Position numbers and translations under genes: made by a program
DNA from: Chlorobiales bacterium Clorobi_01
GTDB taxonomy: Bacteria > Bacteroidota > Chlorobiia > Chlorobiales > Chlorobiaceae
DNA: 64,000 bases
Assembly (NCBI GenBank): GCA_001602925.1
Contig: LUZT01000005.1
Coordinates: 186,001 to 250,000, forward strand
Direction: 5' to 3'
Notes under the pieces: model-generated
Told to the model about the DNA's origin: nothing
Databases searched by the model: none
Seen by the model: the letters and a program-made list of their open reading frames with translations, nothing else
Shown: positions 29,399 through 39,148 of the stretch, in pieces
Layout: every line of letters begins with the position of its first letter
How positions within the stretch are numbered: the first letter of the stretch is position 1

Positions 29399-31231
29399 TC
29401 AATCGACGACGACCGCCTGCCCCTCCATGTCGAACAGCACGAAGGTCAGGGAGATGTCGGGAAGCCACCGGCGACAGGCGCGATAGCTGGCGTTGGCAAT
29501 GGCCGGATAGAGTGGTTCGTCGCTGGTAAAAGGGATGAGGTCGGTCACATTCCGGACGAGGTGGAGGTCGGCGAGCTGGTTCGCAATTACCGGGCTGTAG
29601 CCAAGATCGGCAGAGAGATTGGCAAGCCATCGGGGATCGAGCTGAACGACGCGGCTGGAGAGGTCGGTCTGGCCCTGAGCGAGTTTGGTGGCTTTGGCGA
29701 GCATGACGCCAACGATGACGCGGCTGAAGCCGCCGTGCTGGCGCACCAGTTCGAGCGTGCGCCCAATATAGTTGCCGTAGTGAATGCAGGCCAGCTCCGG
29801 CAGGTCGGGGTAACGCGCGCGGAGGTGACGTTCGGTTCGAAGACCAGAGGTGAGGGCGAGGGTGGTACAGCCGTTGGTGGAGGCAACCGCGATAGACTGG
29901 CGGATGCTGGCGAGCCACGCCTCTATTGAGTAAGGAATGACCTCGCCACTGGTGCCGAGAATCGAGATACCTCCGGTGATGCCAAGCCGTTCGTTCATCG
30001 TTTTGCGGGCGACCGCTTTGCCGCCGGGCACTGATATCGTGACCGCGACGGCGTGGCGCAACCCGCGCTGCCGCAACTCTCCGGCGATGCACTCCCGGAT
30101 CATTTGACGTGGCACGGGGTTGATCGCCGGTTCGCCGGGTGGAATCCCCAGCCCCGGCAGCGTCACCCTGCCAACTCCTTCACCTTGCAGGAATCGCACC
30201 TCACCCGGTTCGCCGCTCGGCAACAGCGACACTTCGCTGACAATCAGCAGGCCATGCGTCACATCGGGGTCGTCGCCCGCGAACTTCCGCACGCCGCGCC
30301 GCGACCGCCCTCGCTCCGCGCGGTACGAGACGATCCCGAAGCTGGCGACTTTGCCGGACGGAAGCGTGATCGTGACCAAGTCGGGCGCAGCACCGTCAAA
30401 CAGCGCGATCACGGCGGCTTTGGTGGCGGCGGCGGCACAGGCTCCGGTGGTGTAGCCCGTCCTGAGCGGCTTCAGCGTGACGGCGTCTGGCAGCAGCGCT
30501 TCAAGCTCCTCGACGGATGTTGCCACCACATCGTACGCGGGTACGGGGGGACGCCGGATGACGATCAGCGGAATGGCGCACCGTTCGGCAACCCGCAGTT
30601 TCAAGGAGAAAAAGCCGGACTCCCCGCACTCCTTCGCGAGCAGGCAATCGACGCCATGCTTCCGCACCAGCTTTTCGAGCGCCTCGTCGGAACCATCGGG
30701 ATTCATAGGCAGCAGCTGCGCTTCGGGAATCCCCTCGCGCCGCGCAAGCTCCATCGAGGCTTGCGTCGGCAGGATGCGCAGAAGCATGTCGTGCCGTTCC
30801 CACCACGGGCGTAACGGAGCGGTGGACTGTACTCCGGTCAGCGCGAGCAGCTTCGCCGGATTGAGGCGGTCGAGCAGCGCAAGGGCTTCGGTGAAATCGG
30901 CGACGGAGTGAAGTCCTTCAAAATCTGGAAAATCCACCGATGGTCTGTCGAAACGGATCAGGCGAACGGCGAGGCGCTGGCAAACCTCGAACAGCGAGCG
31001 GTGCAGTCGGGCGGCGAAGGGGTGGGCGGCGTCGATGACGAGCCGGACGCCGCTCGACGAGACGAGTTCGGACAGCGCCGCCTCGTCGAGCGCTCCGTGG
31101 CGAAACTCGCCGCAGGCAGTTGCGAATGGCTCGACGCGGGTTTTGGTCGAGTAGATGAAAGACAGGCCGAGCCGGTCGAGCAGCGCCGCCGCCTGCCGCC
31201 CCTCGGTGGTACCGCCGAAGAGCAGAATCAC
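29399..31231 (-). CDS. cbiJ-cbiD: Fused cobalt-precorrin-6A reductase (CbiJ) and cobalt-precorrin-5B C1-methyltransferase (CbiD)
   Basis: A 610-residue fusion. The N-terminal half is a CobK/CbiJ reductase ('ILLFGGTTEGRQAAALLDRL', 'VIDAAHPFAARLHRSLFEVC', 'DCLLAKECGESG'). The C-terminal half is CbiD ('RTGYTTGACAAAATKAAVI', 'PGGKAVARKTMNERLGITGG', 'IHYGNYIGRTLELVRQHG'). Together they methylate C1 with ring rearrangement and then reduce the corrin ring. The GTG at 31231 is preferred because AGGAGG lies five bases before it and it gives the usual M-I-L-L-F-G-G start; ATGs at 31252 and 31270 lack such a site. The gene starts 10 bases after cbiGF and is the last gene of the operon. Confidence 0.9.
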   Translation of the reverse strand: MILLFGGTTEGRQAAALLDRLGLSFIYSTKTRVEPFATACGEFRHGALDEAALSELVSSSGVRLVIDAAHPFAARLHRSLFEVCQRLAVRLIRFDRPSVDFPDFEGLHSVADFTEALALLDRLNPAKLLALTGVQSTAPLRPWWERHDMLLRILPTQASMELARREGIPEAQLLPMNPDGSDEALEKLVRKHGVDCLLAKECGESGFFSLKLRVAERCAIPLIVIRRPPVPAYDVVATSVEELEALLPDAVTLKPLRTGYTTGACAAAATKAAVIALFDGAAPDLVTITLPSGKVASFGIVSYRAERGRSRRGVRKFAGDDPDVTHGLLIVSEVSLLPSGEPGEVRFLQGEGVGRVTLPGLGIPPGEPAINPVPRQMIRECIAGELRQRGLRHAVAVTISVPGGKAVARKTMNERLGITGGISILGTSGEVIPYSIEAWLASIRQSIAVASTNGCTTLALTSGLRTERHLRARYPDLPELACIHYGNYIGRTLELVRQHGGFSRVIVGVMLAKATKLAQGQTDLSSRVVQLDPRWLANLSADLGYSPVIANQLADLHLVRNVTDLIPFTSDEPLYPAIANASYRACRRWLPDISLTFVLFDMEGQAVVVD

Positions 31232-31241
31232 GCCGCCCTCC

Positions 31242-33116
31242 TCACGCGCCATGCCCTTCGCGGAAGCCATGCGTGAAGGATGGATCGTAGAGCTTCGAGC
31301 GCCCGCCGCGCGCACCGATCGCCTCACCGACCACCAGCAGCACCGTGCGGGTTTTACCGCTTTCGCGCACCAGCGAGGCCAGCCCGTCGAGCCGCCCGCG
31401 CCACACCTGCTGGTCGTCCCAGGTGAGCCGGTAGCAGACCGCCACGGGGGTGTCGGGCTCGTAGTGTTCGAGCAGCGCCGACTGCACCTCGTCGCTCCAC
31501 TCGGCGCTGAGGTAGATGCACATGGTCGCCCGCGCCCGCGCCAGCTCCGAGAGACGTTCCTTCTTCGGCACCGGCGTGTGTCCGCTGCCGCGCGTCAGGA
31601 TGATGGTCTGCACCTTTTCCGGCACGGTGAACTGCGACTGCAACACCGCCGCTGCCGCCTGGAATGACGACACGCCCGGCACGATTTCATACTCCATTTC
31701 CCCGGCGTCTAAGAAAGCCATCTGCTCCTGGATCGCTCCGTAGATCGACGGATCGCCGGTGTGCAGCCGCACGACGAATTTGCCCTGTCGATAGAACCGC
31801 TCCATCAACGCGAACTGCTCTTCGAGCGAGAGCGAGGCCGAACTCCGCACCAGCGCCCCCGGTTTGGCATAGTGGGTTAGCTTCTCCGGCACGAGGCTGC
31901 CCGCGTAGAGGATCAGGTCGGCCTGTTCGAGGTAGCGCTTGCCCTTGACCGTCACCAGCTCCGGATCGCCCGGCCCCGCCCCGACAATCGCGATGCGCCC
32001 GCGCCGTTCGGCTCCGCGCACGAGGCTGATGGCAAAGGTATAGTGGCGCGGCTGACCTTCGGGGATGCCCGCCAGCGCAATCTTCTGCTTCTCGACCAGC
32101 CAGCGATTTTCGCCGGAAAGCAGCGCCGCCGAAGCCTCGGAGACGCTGTGCACGCCGGTTTTGCGAAAGACGACATCCGACGGATTGGGCACCGGCCCGG
32201 CGCTTTCGAGCTGCTCCGGCGCGAAGCCTGTCAGCGTCGTGCCGCACGCTTCGGCAAAGGCAATGAAGACCTCTTCGTTTAGCTTGAAATCAACCGAGCC
32301 CACGCTGCGGATAGAGCGCGTGGAGAACCCTTTGCTCGCAAATTGTTCGGAAATCGAGCTGACGAACCGTTCGGGATCGATGCCCCGCTCCGACCCAACG
32401 CCAACGCAGAGCACCTTCGGCCGATAGAACACCGTCTGGACAGATGCTTCGATGATCCGCGGCGTCACGGCAAGCAGCAGTCGGCACGTGCTGAAATCTA
32501 CCTCCTCGTAGCGATACGCAATCGTCACGAACGGCGGTGCGGTGCGCTCCAACTCATCGGTGAGCGAGTCGCGAACATCAAGTAGCAGCGTCGTCGGCTC
32601 GTGGTTCACGAAGGCCGCCATCGCGCTGCTCATCGACTCGGCGGCGACAGGCGAGGCGAACTCCACGCCCCAACCCTCGTCGCGCCCCAGAATGTCGAGC
32701 GGCCACAACCCCTGCACATCGCTCGACGTGCTCAGCACTGGCTGTGCGCCGAGCAGCCGCGCAACCCGCCCGGCAAGCGCGTTCGCCCCACCCGCATGGC
32801 CCGACAGCACGCTCTGCGCGAACCGCCCCGACTCGTCGCAATTGATCACCGCCGGATCGCGGTGCTTGTTTTGCAACACCGGCGCAATCGAACGCACGCA
32901 GACGCCAAGCGAGCCTATAAAGATAAAAGCATCGAAATTGCCGAACGAGCGCTGGACAAAGCCTGGCACGCTTTCGATGGATTCGACACCCTCGGCGGCA
33001 CGGGACGAGAACAGCTTGCACCCGGCAAACGCGTCAGCCACGAGCAGGCTTTTCAGTGAGCGGGCGAGCGCGATTCCGGTTTCGGTGATGGCTATGATGG
33101 CGATTCGTTCGTGCAT
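31242..33116 (-). CDS. cbiG-cbiF: Fused CbiG (cobalt-precorrin-5A hydrolase) and CbiF/CobM (precorrin-4 C11-methyltransferase)
   Basis: A 624-residue fusion. Residues 1 to about 350 are CbiG ('[17 protein letters not shown]', '[18 protein letters not shown]', '[20 protein letters not shown]', '[14 protein letters not shown]'), which opens the delta-lactone and releases acetaldehyde in the anaerobic pathway. From about residue 370 a tetrapyrrole methylase follows ('[20 protein letters not shown]', '[19 protein letters not shown]', '[15 protein letters not shown]'), which adds the C11 methyl group. The two steps are consecutive, so the fusion may channel the labile intermediate (inference). A 68-base gap separates it from cbiET. 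Confidence 0.93.
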   Translation of the reverse strand: MHERIAIIAITETGIALARSLKSLLVADAFAGCKLFSSRAAEGVESIESVPGFVQRSFGNFDAFIFIGSLGVCVRSIAPVLQNKHRDPAVINCDESGRFAQSVLSGHAGGANALAGRVARLLGAQPVLSTSSDVQGLWPLDILGRDEGWGVEFASPVAAESMSSAMAAFVNHEPTTLLLDVRDSLTDELERTAPPFVTIAYRYEEVDFSTCRLLLAVTPRIIEASVQTVFYRPKVLCVGVGSERGIDPERFVSSISEQFASKGFSTRSIRSVGSVDFKLNEEVFIAFAEACGTTLTGFAPEQLESAGPVPNPSDVVFRKTGVHSVSEASAALLSGENRWLVEKQKIALAGIPEGQPRHYTFAISLVRGAERRGRIAIVGAGPGDPELVTVKGKRYLEQADLILYAGSLVPEKLTHYAKPGALVRSSASLSLEEQFALMERFYRQGKFVVRLHTGDPSIYGAIQEQMAFLDAGEMEYEIVPGVSSFQAAAAVLQSQFTVPEKVQTIILTRGSGHTPVPKKERLSELARARATMCIYLSAEWSDEVQSALLEHYEPDTPVAVCYRLTWDDQQVWRGRLDGLASLVRESGKTRTVLLVVGEAIGARGGRSKLYDPSFTHGFREGHGA

Positions 33117-33184
33117 GGGTTTTGTAAAACAACTGTTTGAAATAGTCCAGATAACGTTCTGATCGGACAGGGCGGGTCAAGCAC

Positions 33185-34387
33185 TCACCCCGGCTTCACC
33201 GCCTTCATCACGGATACGGGATTGTAGTCGCCGACGGTCAGCTTCAGCGACTCAGCGAGTTCCATGCCGTGGCGAGCAGCGTTAGCGGCGAAGGCTTCGG
33301 CGCTCGACTCGCGCACTGCGTTGATGACCACCCGGCCTCCGGGCGCGAGAGAGCGAGCGACCACATCGAACACCTCGTCGAGCTGGCCGCCGTGACCACC
33401 GATGAAAACCGCATCCACACCGTCGCTGCCGCAGAGCGCGCGGTGATCCTGCTCGAAGAAATCCCCCAGCACCTTCACGATGCCGGGCGCTCCAAAGCGC
33501 CGGGCGTTGACTTCCAGCAGGGCGTCGCACTCGGGGCGCTTCTCGAAGGCAGTCACCGCGAGGCCGGGAAACCGGAGCCGCGCTTCGATAGCGACAGAGC
33601 CAGTGCAGAAACCAACGTCCCAGAAGGTGCGCGCCCGGCCAAGCTCCAGCGCGGCGAGAGCGGCCAGGCGGAAGGGCATTTTGGTAATCATGTTGGGCCG
33701 CCCCGGCAGCCCGTCGAACAGATTTTCGGGAATACCGAACCAGCGCTTCGGTGGCTCCGAAGCTTCGAGCAGCAGGCAGTTGAGCTTGCCGAATTGCATC
33801 CCGGAAGCTTCCTCCAGCGTACAGCGCGTTACCCGCTCACCGCTGCCGCCGAGCGCTTCGCCGACCACCATGCGGTAGCCCGAATAGCCGAAATCGAGCA
33901 TTCGCCGCGCCACCTCCGGCGGGGTTTTGCGGGTGTCAGTCAACACGCCGATTAACCGTTCGCCCGCGATCAGAGCGCAGTCCAATTCCTCCCAGCTCCG
34001 CCCGGTGAGCGAGGCATGACGCATCGACTGGTACGGAACCAGGCAGCGCTGTGCCAGCATCTGAAGCGAGTGAAACGCCGGAAAACTTTGAATCGTCGCG
34101 CAGGGAAAGCGCTTCTGCAAAGTCACGCCGAAGCCGTAGAAAAAGGGGTCGCCAGAGGCGAACACCACCACCGGCTCGTCCGCCCCGGCAAGTTGCGACA
34201 GCACCCCGTCTATCGGTGGCGCGATGGTGATCCAGCGATGGCCGAATGGCAGCAACGCGCTGACGATTTCGCGATGGCGCGTTCCGCCCGCGAAGATTCG
34301 ATGCGCGCGAATTGCCTCGATGGCGGAGGGGTCGAGATGTGGCTCCGTGCTGTCGCTGAGGCCGATGAGCGTGAAGCACTCAGACAT
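33185..34387 (-). CDS. cbiET: Bifunctional precorrin-6B (C5,15) methyltransferase/decarboxylase CbiET (CobL)
   Basis: A 400-residue two-domain enzyme. CbiE comes first ('FTLIGLSDSTEPHLDPSAIE', 'PVVVFASGDPFFYGFG', 'ALIAGERLIGVLTD') and CbiT second, a Rossmann methyltransferase ('FWDVGFCTGSVAIEARL', 'VDAVFIGGHGGQLDEVFD', 'PGGRVVINAV'). It adds methyl groups at C5 and C15 and decarboxylates the C12 acetate chain. The start overlaps the end of the CbiH-CbiC gene by eight bases, as expected for translational coupling. Confidence 0.93.
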   Translation of the reverse strand: MSECFTLIGLSDSTEPHLDPSAIEAIRAHRIFAGGTRHREIVSALLPFGHRWITIAPPIDGVLSQLAGADEPVVVFASGDPFFYGFGVTLQKRFPCATIQSFPAFHSLQMLAQRCLVPYQSMRHASLTGRSWEELDCALIAGERLIGVLTDTRKTPPEVARRMLDFGYSGYRMVVGEALGGSGERVTRCTLEEASGMQFGKLNCLLLEASEPPKRWFGIPENLFDGLPGRPNMITKMPFRLAALAALELGRARTFWDVGFCTGSVAIEARLRFPGLAVTAFEKRPECDALLEVNARRFGAPGIVKVLGDFFEQDHRALCGSDGVDAVFIGGHGGQLDEVFDVVARSLAPGGRVVINAVRESSAEAFAANAARHGMELAESLKLTVGDYNPVSVMKAVKPG

Positions 34388-35786
34388 AGCACCCCGGATT
34401 CATCGCCTCCGCCTCGTCGAGGCTGAAGGCGGCATTGACGATGGTGGCCGCAATCGCGCTGCCACCCTTGCGTCCCTCGATGACGGCAATCGGCGTCACG
34501 CCCGCCGCCGCCTTGAGCCGGTACTTCGACTCGACCACGTTCACGAAGCCGACAGGAGCACCAATCACCCCCATCGGGGCGAAGCCTCCGCGATGCAGGA
34601 GCGATGCAAGTTCCAGCAGCGCCGTCGGCGCATTGCCGACGACGAAGAGCGCGTCGGGATGCTCCTTGGCGGCAAGCCGCATCCCCGCCTGGCTGCGCGT
34701 GATGCCCGCGCTTTTGGCCAGCTCCGTCACGCGCGGATCGTGCAGGTAGCAGCGCACCGTCACGCCGTAGCGCTCCAGCGCTGCCTTGCGCAGCCCCGAC
34801 TGCACCATCGTCACGTCGGTAATGATCGTCGCGCCACCGGCGGTCAGCACCTCGTGCCACCGCGGGATCGCGCCGGGCGTGGCGTGGAACAACTCCTGCA
34901 TCTCGAAATCGGCGGTCGTGTGAATCGTGTGCATGACCGCCCAGCGCTCGTCAGTCGGGCGTGAGTCCGGCTTCATCAGTCCCGCGATGGTGCGGAAGCT
35001 GCCGCTCATGATCGACTGGCCAACCGGTGTCGGACCACGCTCCTCCCGGCTGAAGTAGCCCCTCGGCGTCACCATCCGCTCGTCGGAGAAAAAGGTGGTC
35101 GAGTTGCCCACCAGCATCACGGTGAACATGTCGAGCGAGTCGGGATCGAACTCTCCAAGCGTCGTCAGCACAACCGACTCGTCGCTGCGCGTCGCGTTGC
35201 GGACGATGCCGACCGGCGTCGAGGGCGAGCGGTGGCGCAGGAACAGCTCCCTGAAGCGATGAATCTGCCAGTAGCGGTCGCGGCTGCGCGGGTTGTAAAC
35301 CGCCGTCACGAAATCCGCCGATGCCGCCGCCTCGATCCGTTTCTCGATCACCTCCCACGGCGTCATCAGATCGGAGAGCGAAATGGCGCAGAAGTCGTGG
35401 CTCACCGGAGCGCCGAGCCGTGCGGCAGCGGCCTGGAACGCGCTGATGCCCGGCAGCACCTCGACCGCGACCTCCGGCCAGCGCCCGCTCGCGTACAGTT
35501 CGAGAATCAGCGGCGCCATGCCGTAGATGCCCGCGTCCCCCGAACTGACCACGACGACCCTCCGCCCTTCGGAGGCCAGCGCGAACGCCTGTTCAGCCCG
35601 CTGCATCTCCCCCGTCATGCCGGTTGCCACGGTTTGGACGGAGTCCGGAATCAGGTGCTCGATGCTTTTGATGTAGCCGGTGTAGCCGACCACCGCGTCA
35701 GCGGAGCGGATCGCATCGAGCACCTGCGGGGTCATCATCGAGTCGCTGCCGGGGCCGAGGCCCGCGACGATAATTGTGCCACTCAT
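34380..35786 (-). CDS. cbiH-cbiC: Fused precorrin-3B C17-methyltransferase (CbiH/CobJ) and precorrin-8X methylmutase (CbiC/CobH)
   Basis: A 468-residue fusion. The first ~240 residues are a tetrapyrrole methylase ('IIVAGLGPGSDSMMTPQVLD', 'VVVVSSGDAGIYGMAPLI', 'VEVLPGISAFQAAAARLGAP', 'AVYNPRSRDRYWQI'), the ring-contracting CbiH. The remainder is precorrin-8X methylmutase ('RWAVMHTIHTTADFEMQELF', 'ITDVTMVQSG', 'VVGNAPTALLELASLL', 'APVGFVNVVESKYRL'), which moves the C11 methyl to C12. The two activities are not consecutive in the pathway, so the fusion is more likely for co-regulation than channelling (inference). It overlaps cbiL by four bases. Confidence 0.93.
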   Translation of the reverse strand: MSGTIIVAGLGPGSDSMMTPQVLDAIRSADAVVGYTGYIKSIEHLIPDSVQTVATGMTGEMQRAEQAFALASEGRRVVVVSSGDAGIYGMAPLILELYASGRWPEVAVEVLPGISAFQAAAARLGAPVSHDFCAISLSDLMTPWEVIEKRIEAAASADFVTAVYNPRSRDRYWQIHRFRELFLRHRSPSTPVGIVRNATRSDESVVLTTLGEFDPDSLDMFTVMLVGNSTTFFSDERMVTPRGYFSREERGPTPVGQSIMSGSFRTIAGLMKPDSRPTDERWAVMHTIHTTADFEMQELFHATPGAIPRWHEVLTAGGATIITDVTMVQSGLRKAALERYGVTVRCYLHDPRVTELAKSAGITRSQAGMRLAAKEHPDALFVVGNAPTALLELASLLHRGGFAPMGVIGAPVGFVNVVESKYRLKAAAGVTPIAVIEGRKGGSAIAATIVNAAFSLDEAEAMNPGCYV

Positions 35787-36523
35787 GGCGCAAAGGGTGA
35801 AAGGATTGACTGCCGACAGTGCGGTGAGCAGACCAGCAGCGAAAAATAGGGGATGGCGCGTGAGCGCAAGGCGTCGATCTCCATCGTGATGAACTCACCT
35901 GCCATGCCAACTTTTTCGGCGTAGAGAAAGGGTTTGGCGTACCGTTCGAGGAAGCTAACCAGCTCATCTCTGACCGTCGAGAGCTTCATCACCACCACAG
36001 TGCTGTGGCTTGCGAGGGCGCGTTCAAGTTCGCCGATCTCATCGATCTGCGCCAGCACCAGCACGCTGTCATCCTGCAACGCAAGCGGCATCCCGGCAGC
36101 CGACCCGGCAGCGATGAAGGCCGGAATGCCCGGCGTCATCGAGTACTCCAGACCGTCCTGCCGCGCCCGTTCGATGATCGCCGACGCGGTGCTGTAAAAG
36201 CCCCCGTCGCCCACGCTCACCACCGCCACCCGGCGGCCCGCACGGACATCCTCCGCCATCGCGGCGTAGTTTGCCGCGTAGCTTGCCTCGGCGGCCCCGC
36301 GCGAGCGCGACATCGGCACCGGCATTCCCCTGAGCTTCGACGGATCGAGATCGTACGCATCGAGAATATCAAGCGCCACGCTCGTCACCGCGCCCGAAGC
36401 GCTGACGGTGCCAGGATAGTAGATAAGGTCGGCTTCACGAAGCTGTGAAAGCGCCTTGACAGTGATGAGACCGGGATCACCCGGCCCAAGCGAAACGCTG
36501 ATGATCGAACCTTGTTTGTTCAT
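35783..36523 (-). CDS. cbiL: Precorrin-2 C20-methyltransferase (CbiL/CobI)
   Basis: A 246-residue tetrapyrrole methylase ('IISVSLGPGDPGLITVKALS', 'VAVVSVGDGGFYSTASAIIE', 'SMTPGIPAFIAAGSAAGMPL', 'VVVMKLSTVRDELVSFLER'). It transfers the third methyl group, to C20 of (cobalt-)precorrin-2. The frame is open far upstream to 36730, inside cbiK; the ATG at 36523 gives the normal family N-terminus and lies 25 bases after the cbiK stop. The C-terminus overlaps the next gene start by four bases. Confidence 0.92.
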   Translation of the reverse strand: MNKQGSIISVSLGPGDPGLITVKALSQLREADLIYYPGTVSASGAVTSVALDILDAYDLDPSKLRGMPVPMSRSRGAAEASYAANYAAMAEDVRAGRRVAVVSVGDGGFYSTASAIIERARQDGLEYSMTPGIPAFIAAGSAAGMPLALQDDSVLVLAQIDEIGELERALASHSTVVVMKLSTVRDELVSFLERYAKPFLYAEKVGMAGEFITMEIDALRSRAIPYFSLLVCSPHCRQSILSPFAP

Positions 36524-36548
36524 TGGTTGCAAACGGTTTTTCAAAGCG

Positions 36549-37490
36549 TTAATCGATTTTGTCGGATGCTGAAAACAGATCGATACCATGATCTTCAGCG
36601 GTTTCAAGAATCCGCTTGGCGAAGATCGAGGCGAAACGATCATCCGAGCCAAGTCCCTCCATGCGGGTTTCGACCCGACATCCGGCGGCCTCAAACACGC
36701 CTTTCCACGAACCCGGATCATCGTCGGCAATGTCGTTGTGCGCGTGGTCGCCCGCCGTTATCATGAAGGGGCGCAGCAGCACCGCCGTGCGCCCTTTGCC
36801 CGTCACCTCGGCGACGATCTCCTCGACGCCGGGCCGTCCCTCAACCATGCCGATGTGAATCTGTGCGCCCGGATAGCGGCTGCGCATCGCGTCGCCGGTT
36901 TCGTGGAACGCGCCGGACGAGAAAAAGTCGTTGCCGTGCGCCACATAGACCAGCGCCGCGTCGAGCTGGCGGGCGCGTTCGACATCATCATCGAACAGCG
37001 CAGCCACCTCCTCGATGTCCTCGGCGTAGTCGTGCTCCACGCCGCAGGTGCCAAGCGCCGGACGCGACAGCACCACCTTCTCGAAGGGCGACCAGACCCG
37101 CTTGATGGTGCGGATCGACTGAAGCGCCGAAACGTAGGATTTCAGATCCTCGAACTGCTCACCGTGGTACATGTGGGTCGGCTGCACGATGATCGTCCGG
37201 TAGTTGCCGTCCTGCAAATTGCCAATCGCGCCAAGGAACCCCTGCACGTTCAGGAACTCCTCCGCAACGCCCCCTTCAAGCCACGTCTGCGGATCACGCC
37301 GACGGGCTGCCCAGATATTGCGCACCATGTTCGAGGTGAAGCAGTGCCGAACCTCGATGCCGGGAATCCGTGTCTGCACCTGCCGCCGGATGTTCTCCAG
37401 CGACGGCAGGGCCGAGGAATAGGTCGTGCCGAAATGGGCAAGCAGAATCGCCTTTTTGTTGATCTGCGAACGCTTTTTGTGTTTACTCAT
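36549..37490 (-). CDS. cbiK: Anaerobic sirohydrochlorin cobaltochelatase CbiK
   Basis: A 313-residue class II chelatase that inserts cobalt into sirohydrochlorin, the early-cobalt route typical of anaerobes. It has 'AILLAHFGTTYSSALPSLEN' at the N-terminus, 'TIIVQPTHMYHGEQFEDL', 'LVYVAHGNDFFSSGAFHETG' with one metal-binding His, and 'MITAGDHAHNDIADDDPGSW' with the second His cluster. No signal peptide is present, so it is cytoplasmic, unlike the periplasmic CbiK of sulfate reducers. The start overlaps cobA by eight bases. Confidence 0.92.
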   Translation of the reverse strand: MSKHKKRSQINKKAILLAHFGTTYSSALPSLENIRRQVQTRIPGIEVRHCFTSNMVRNIWAARRRDPQTWLEGGVAEEFLNVQGFLGAIGNLQDGNYRTIIVQPTHMYHGEQFEDLKSYVSALQSIRTIKRVWSPFEKVVLSRPALGTCGVEHDYAEDIEEVAALFDDDVERARQLDAALVYVAHGNDFFSSGAFHETGDAMRSRYPGAQIHIGMVEGRPGVEEIVAEVTGKGRTAVLLRPFMITAGDHAHNDIADDDPGSWKGVFEAAGCRVETRMEGLGSDDRFASIFAKRILETAEDHGIDLFSASDKID

Positions 37491-38298
37491 TGCTGTTTAC
37501 CATGATTTCCAGATCAGTCGGATCAGACAGATCGGACTGATCTGGGTTCGCCCCCTCCGGAACGGCGTGTTCGCCGATGATGAACACCACCGGCAGCGGC
37601 AGTTCGCGCTCGCGAATTTGCCGGACAATCGTGCCGAGCGTTGCCGCCACCAGCAACTGATCGCTCCGCGAAACTCGCGAGACCGCGCAGGCCGGGAGCT
37701 CTGGCGGCAAGCCAGAGTCGATGAAGCGCTCGACGATCTTGTCCAGATTCTCGAAACCCATGTACATCACCAGCGGCGTGCCCGCCTTCATCAGCTCTAT
37801 CACCGCCGAGAAATGTGACAGCGAGTAGCCCGCCGTCTGGCCGGTACAAAAAAGCGCCGAGGTGTTCCGGTAGCGCTCGGTCAGCGATATCCGGCAAAGT
37901 TCGGCGGCAGCGATACCCGCCGTGATGCCGGGTACTACCTCGCACGGCACTCCAGCGACGGCGAGCGTACGCACCTCCTCGATACCGCGCCCGAACATGA
38001 AGGGGTCGCCCGCCTTCAGCCGTACGACGCATTTACCCTCTCTGGCGTGACGGGCGAGCAGGCCATTGATCTCTTGTTGCCGCGCCGTCTGGTCTTTTCC
38101 GTCGCCGATGCGTTTGCCGACGGCAATCCTCTCCGCGCCAAGCGGCAGCAGCGCGAGAATCTCCGGGCTGACGAGCGCGTCGTGCAGCACCACGTCAGCC
38201 GATTGCAGCAGCTTGTGCGCCCTGACGGTCAGCAGCTCCGGATCACCCGGGCCAGCCCCGACGAGAAACACCTTACCCTTGCACTGATCCGTTTTCAT
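37483..38298 (-). CDS. cobA: Uroporphyrinogen-III C-methyltransferase (SUMT, CobA)
   Basis: A 271-residue methylase that makes precorrin-2 from uroporphyrinogen III, the branch point of B12 and siroheme synthesis. Motifs are '[18 protein letters not shown]', '[17 protein letters not shown]', '[19 protein letters not shown]', '[17 protein letters not shown]' and '[17 protein letters not shown]'. It is a single-domain CobA without the CysG dehydrogenase/ferrochelatase half, so precorrin-2 oxidation must be done by another protein. The last ~25 residues are a loose acidic tail. The start overlaps cbiO by 26 bases. Confidence 0.93.
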   Translation of the reverse strand: MKTDQCKGKVFLVGAGPGDPELLTVRAHKLLQSADVVLHDALVSPEILALLPLGAERIAVGKRIGDGKDQTARQQEINGLLARHAREGKCVVRLKAGDPFMFGRGIEEVRTLAVAGVPCEVVPGITAGIAAAELCRISLTERYRNTSALFCTGQTAGYSLSHFSAVIELMKAGTPLVMYMGFENLDKIVERFIDSGLPPELPACAVSRVSRSDQLLVAATLGTIVRQIRERELPLPVVFIIGEHAVPEGANPDQSDLSDPTDLEIMVNSNE

Positions 38299-39148
38299 CC
38301 GATTTCACATTCAGCTGTTTCAAAATCTTTCGCGCCTCGCCAATCGTCATCGCATTGCCAGGCAGCGTGAAACCATCTTTCAAGACGAGAATCTCAATCA
38401 GATGGGCAATACGCGGCAGCCGCAGCCCAGCCTTTCTGACAAGATCACGATGTTCGAACATCGAAGCGACCTCACCTTCGAACAGCACCCTGCCCCGCTC
38501 CATCACGCAGGCCCGGTCGCAGAAAAGCGGCACCATTTCGATGTCGTGCGTGGCCACCACCACCGTCATGCCTGAGGTACTTTGCAGATCACGAATGAAC
38601 CGCATGATGGCGTCCGCGCCTTGCGGATCAAGTCCGGCGGTTGGCTCGTCGAGCAACAGCACAGACGGCTCCATCGCCAGCACTCCGGCCAGCGCGACCC
38701 GCTTTTTCTGCCCAAAGCTGAGGTGGTGCACCGGCTTGCGCGCCAGCTCCGCGACGCCGACGAGCTCCATCGCCACCTCAACCCTGCGGCGCACATCCGG
38801 CTCCGGCAGGGCGAGATTGCAGAGACCGAACGAAATGTCCTCGTAAACGCTCGACGCGAAGAGCTGCGCATCGGGGTTCTGAAAGACAATCCCGACCTCC
38901 TGCCGTAACGCTTTCAGCCCGCGCGCCGAGTAGTCGAGCGGCTCATCGCGCAGCAGCACCCGGCCCGAACGGGGCTTGAGGATGCCGTTGAGGCTGAGCA
39001 GGAGCGATGACTTGCCCGCGCCATTGCCACCGAGCAACGCTATCACCTCGCCCACGCGTATCGAAAGTTCGAGGCCGTCAAGCGCCACCGTACCGTCCGG
39101 CCAGATGCACCTGAGCCCTTCTGTTTTAAGCATGTCCGGCGACGCCAT
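38273..39148 (-). CDS. cbiO: Cobalt ECF transporter ATPase CbiO
   Basis: A 291-residue ABC ATPase powering cobalt uptake. It has Walker A '[18 protein letters not shown]', a Q loop ('[12 protein letters not shown]'), the signature '[20 protein letters not shown]' (SFGQKKR in place of LSGGQ, common in CbiO), Walker B '[13 protein letters not shown]' and the switch His ('[11 protein letters not shown]'). The ATG at 39148 overlaps the cbiQ stop by one base (ATGA junction). The upstream open frame to 39286 lies within cbiQ and is not coding in this frame. Confidence 0.93.
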   Translation of the reverse strand: MASPDMLKTEGLRCIWPDGTVALDGLELSIRVGEVIALLGGNGAGKSSLLLSLNGILKPRSGRVLLRDEPLDYSARGLKALRQEVGIVFQNPDAQLFASSVYEDISFGLCNLALPEPDVRRRVEVAMELVGVAELARKPVHHLSFGQKKRVALAGVLAMEPSVLLLDEPTAGLDPQGADAIMRFIRDLQSTSGMTVVVATHDIEMVPLFCDRACVMERGRVLFEGEVASMFEHRDLVRKAGLRLPRIAHLIEILVLKDGFTLPGNAMTIGEARKILKQLNVKSDENGSVQG

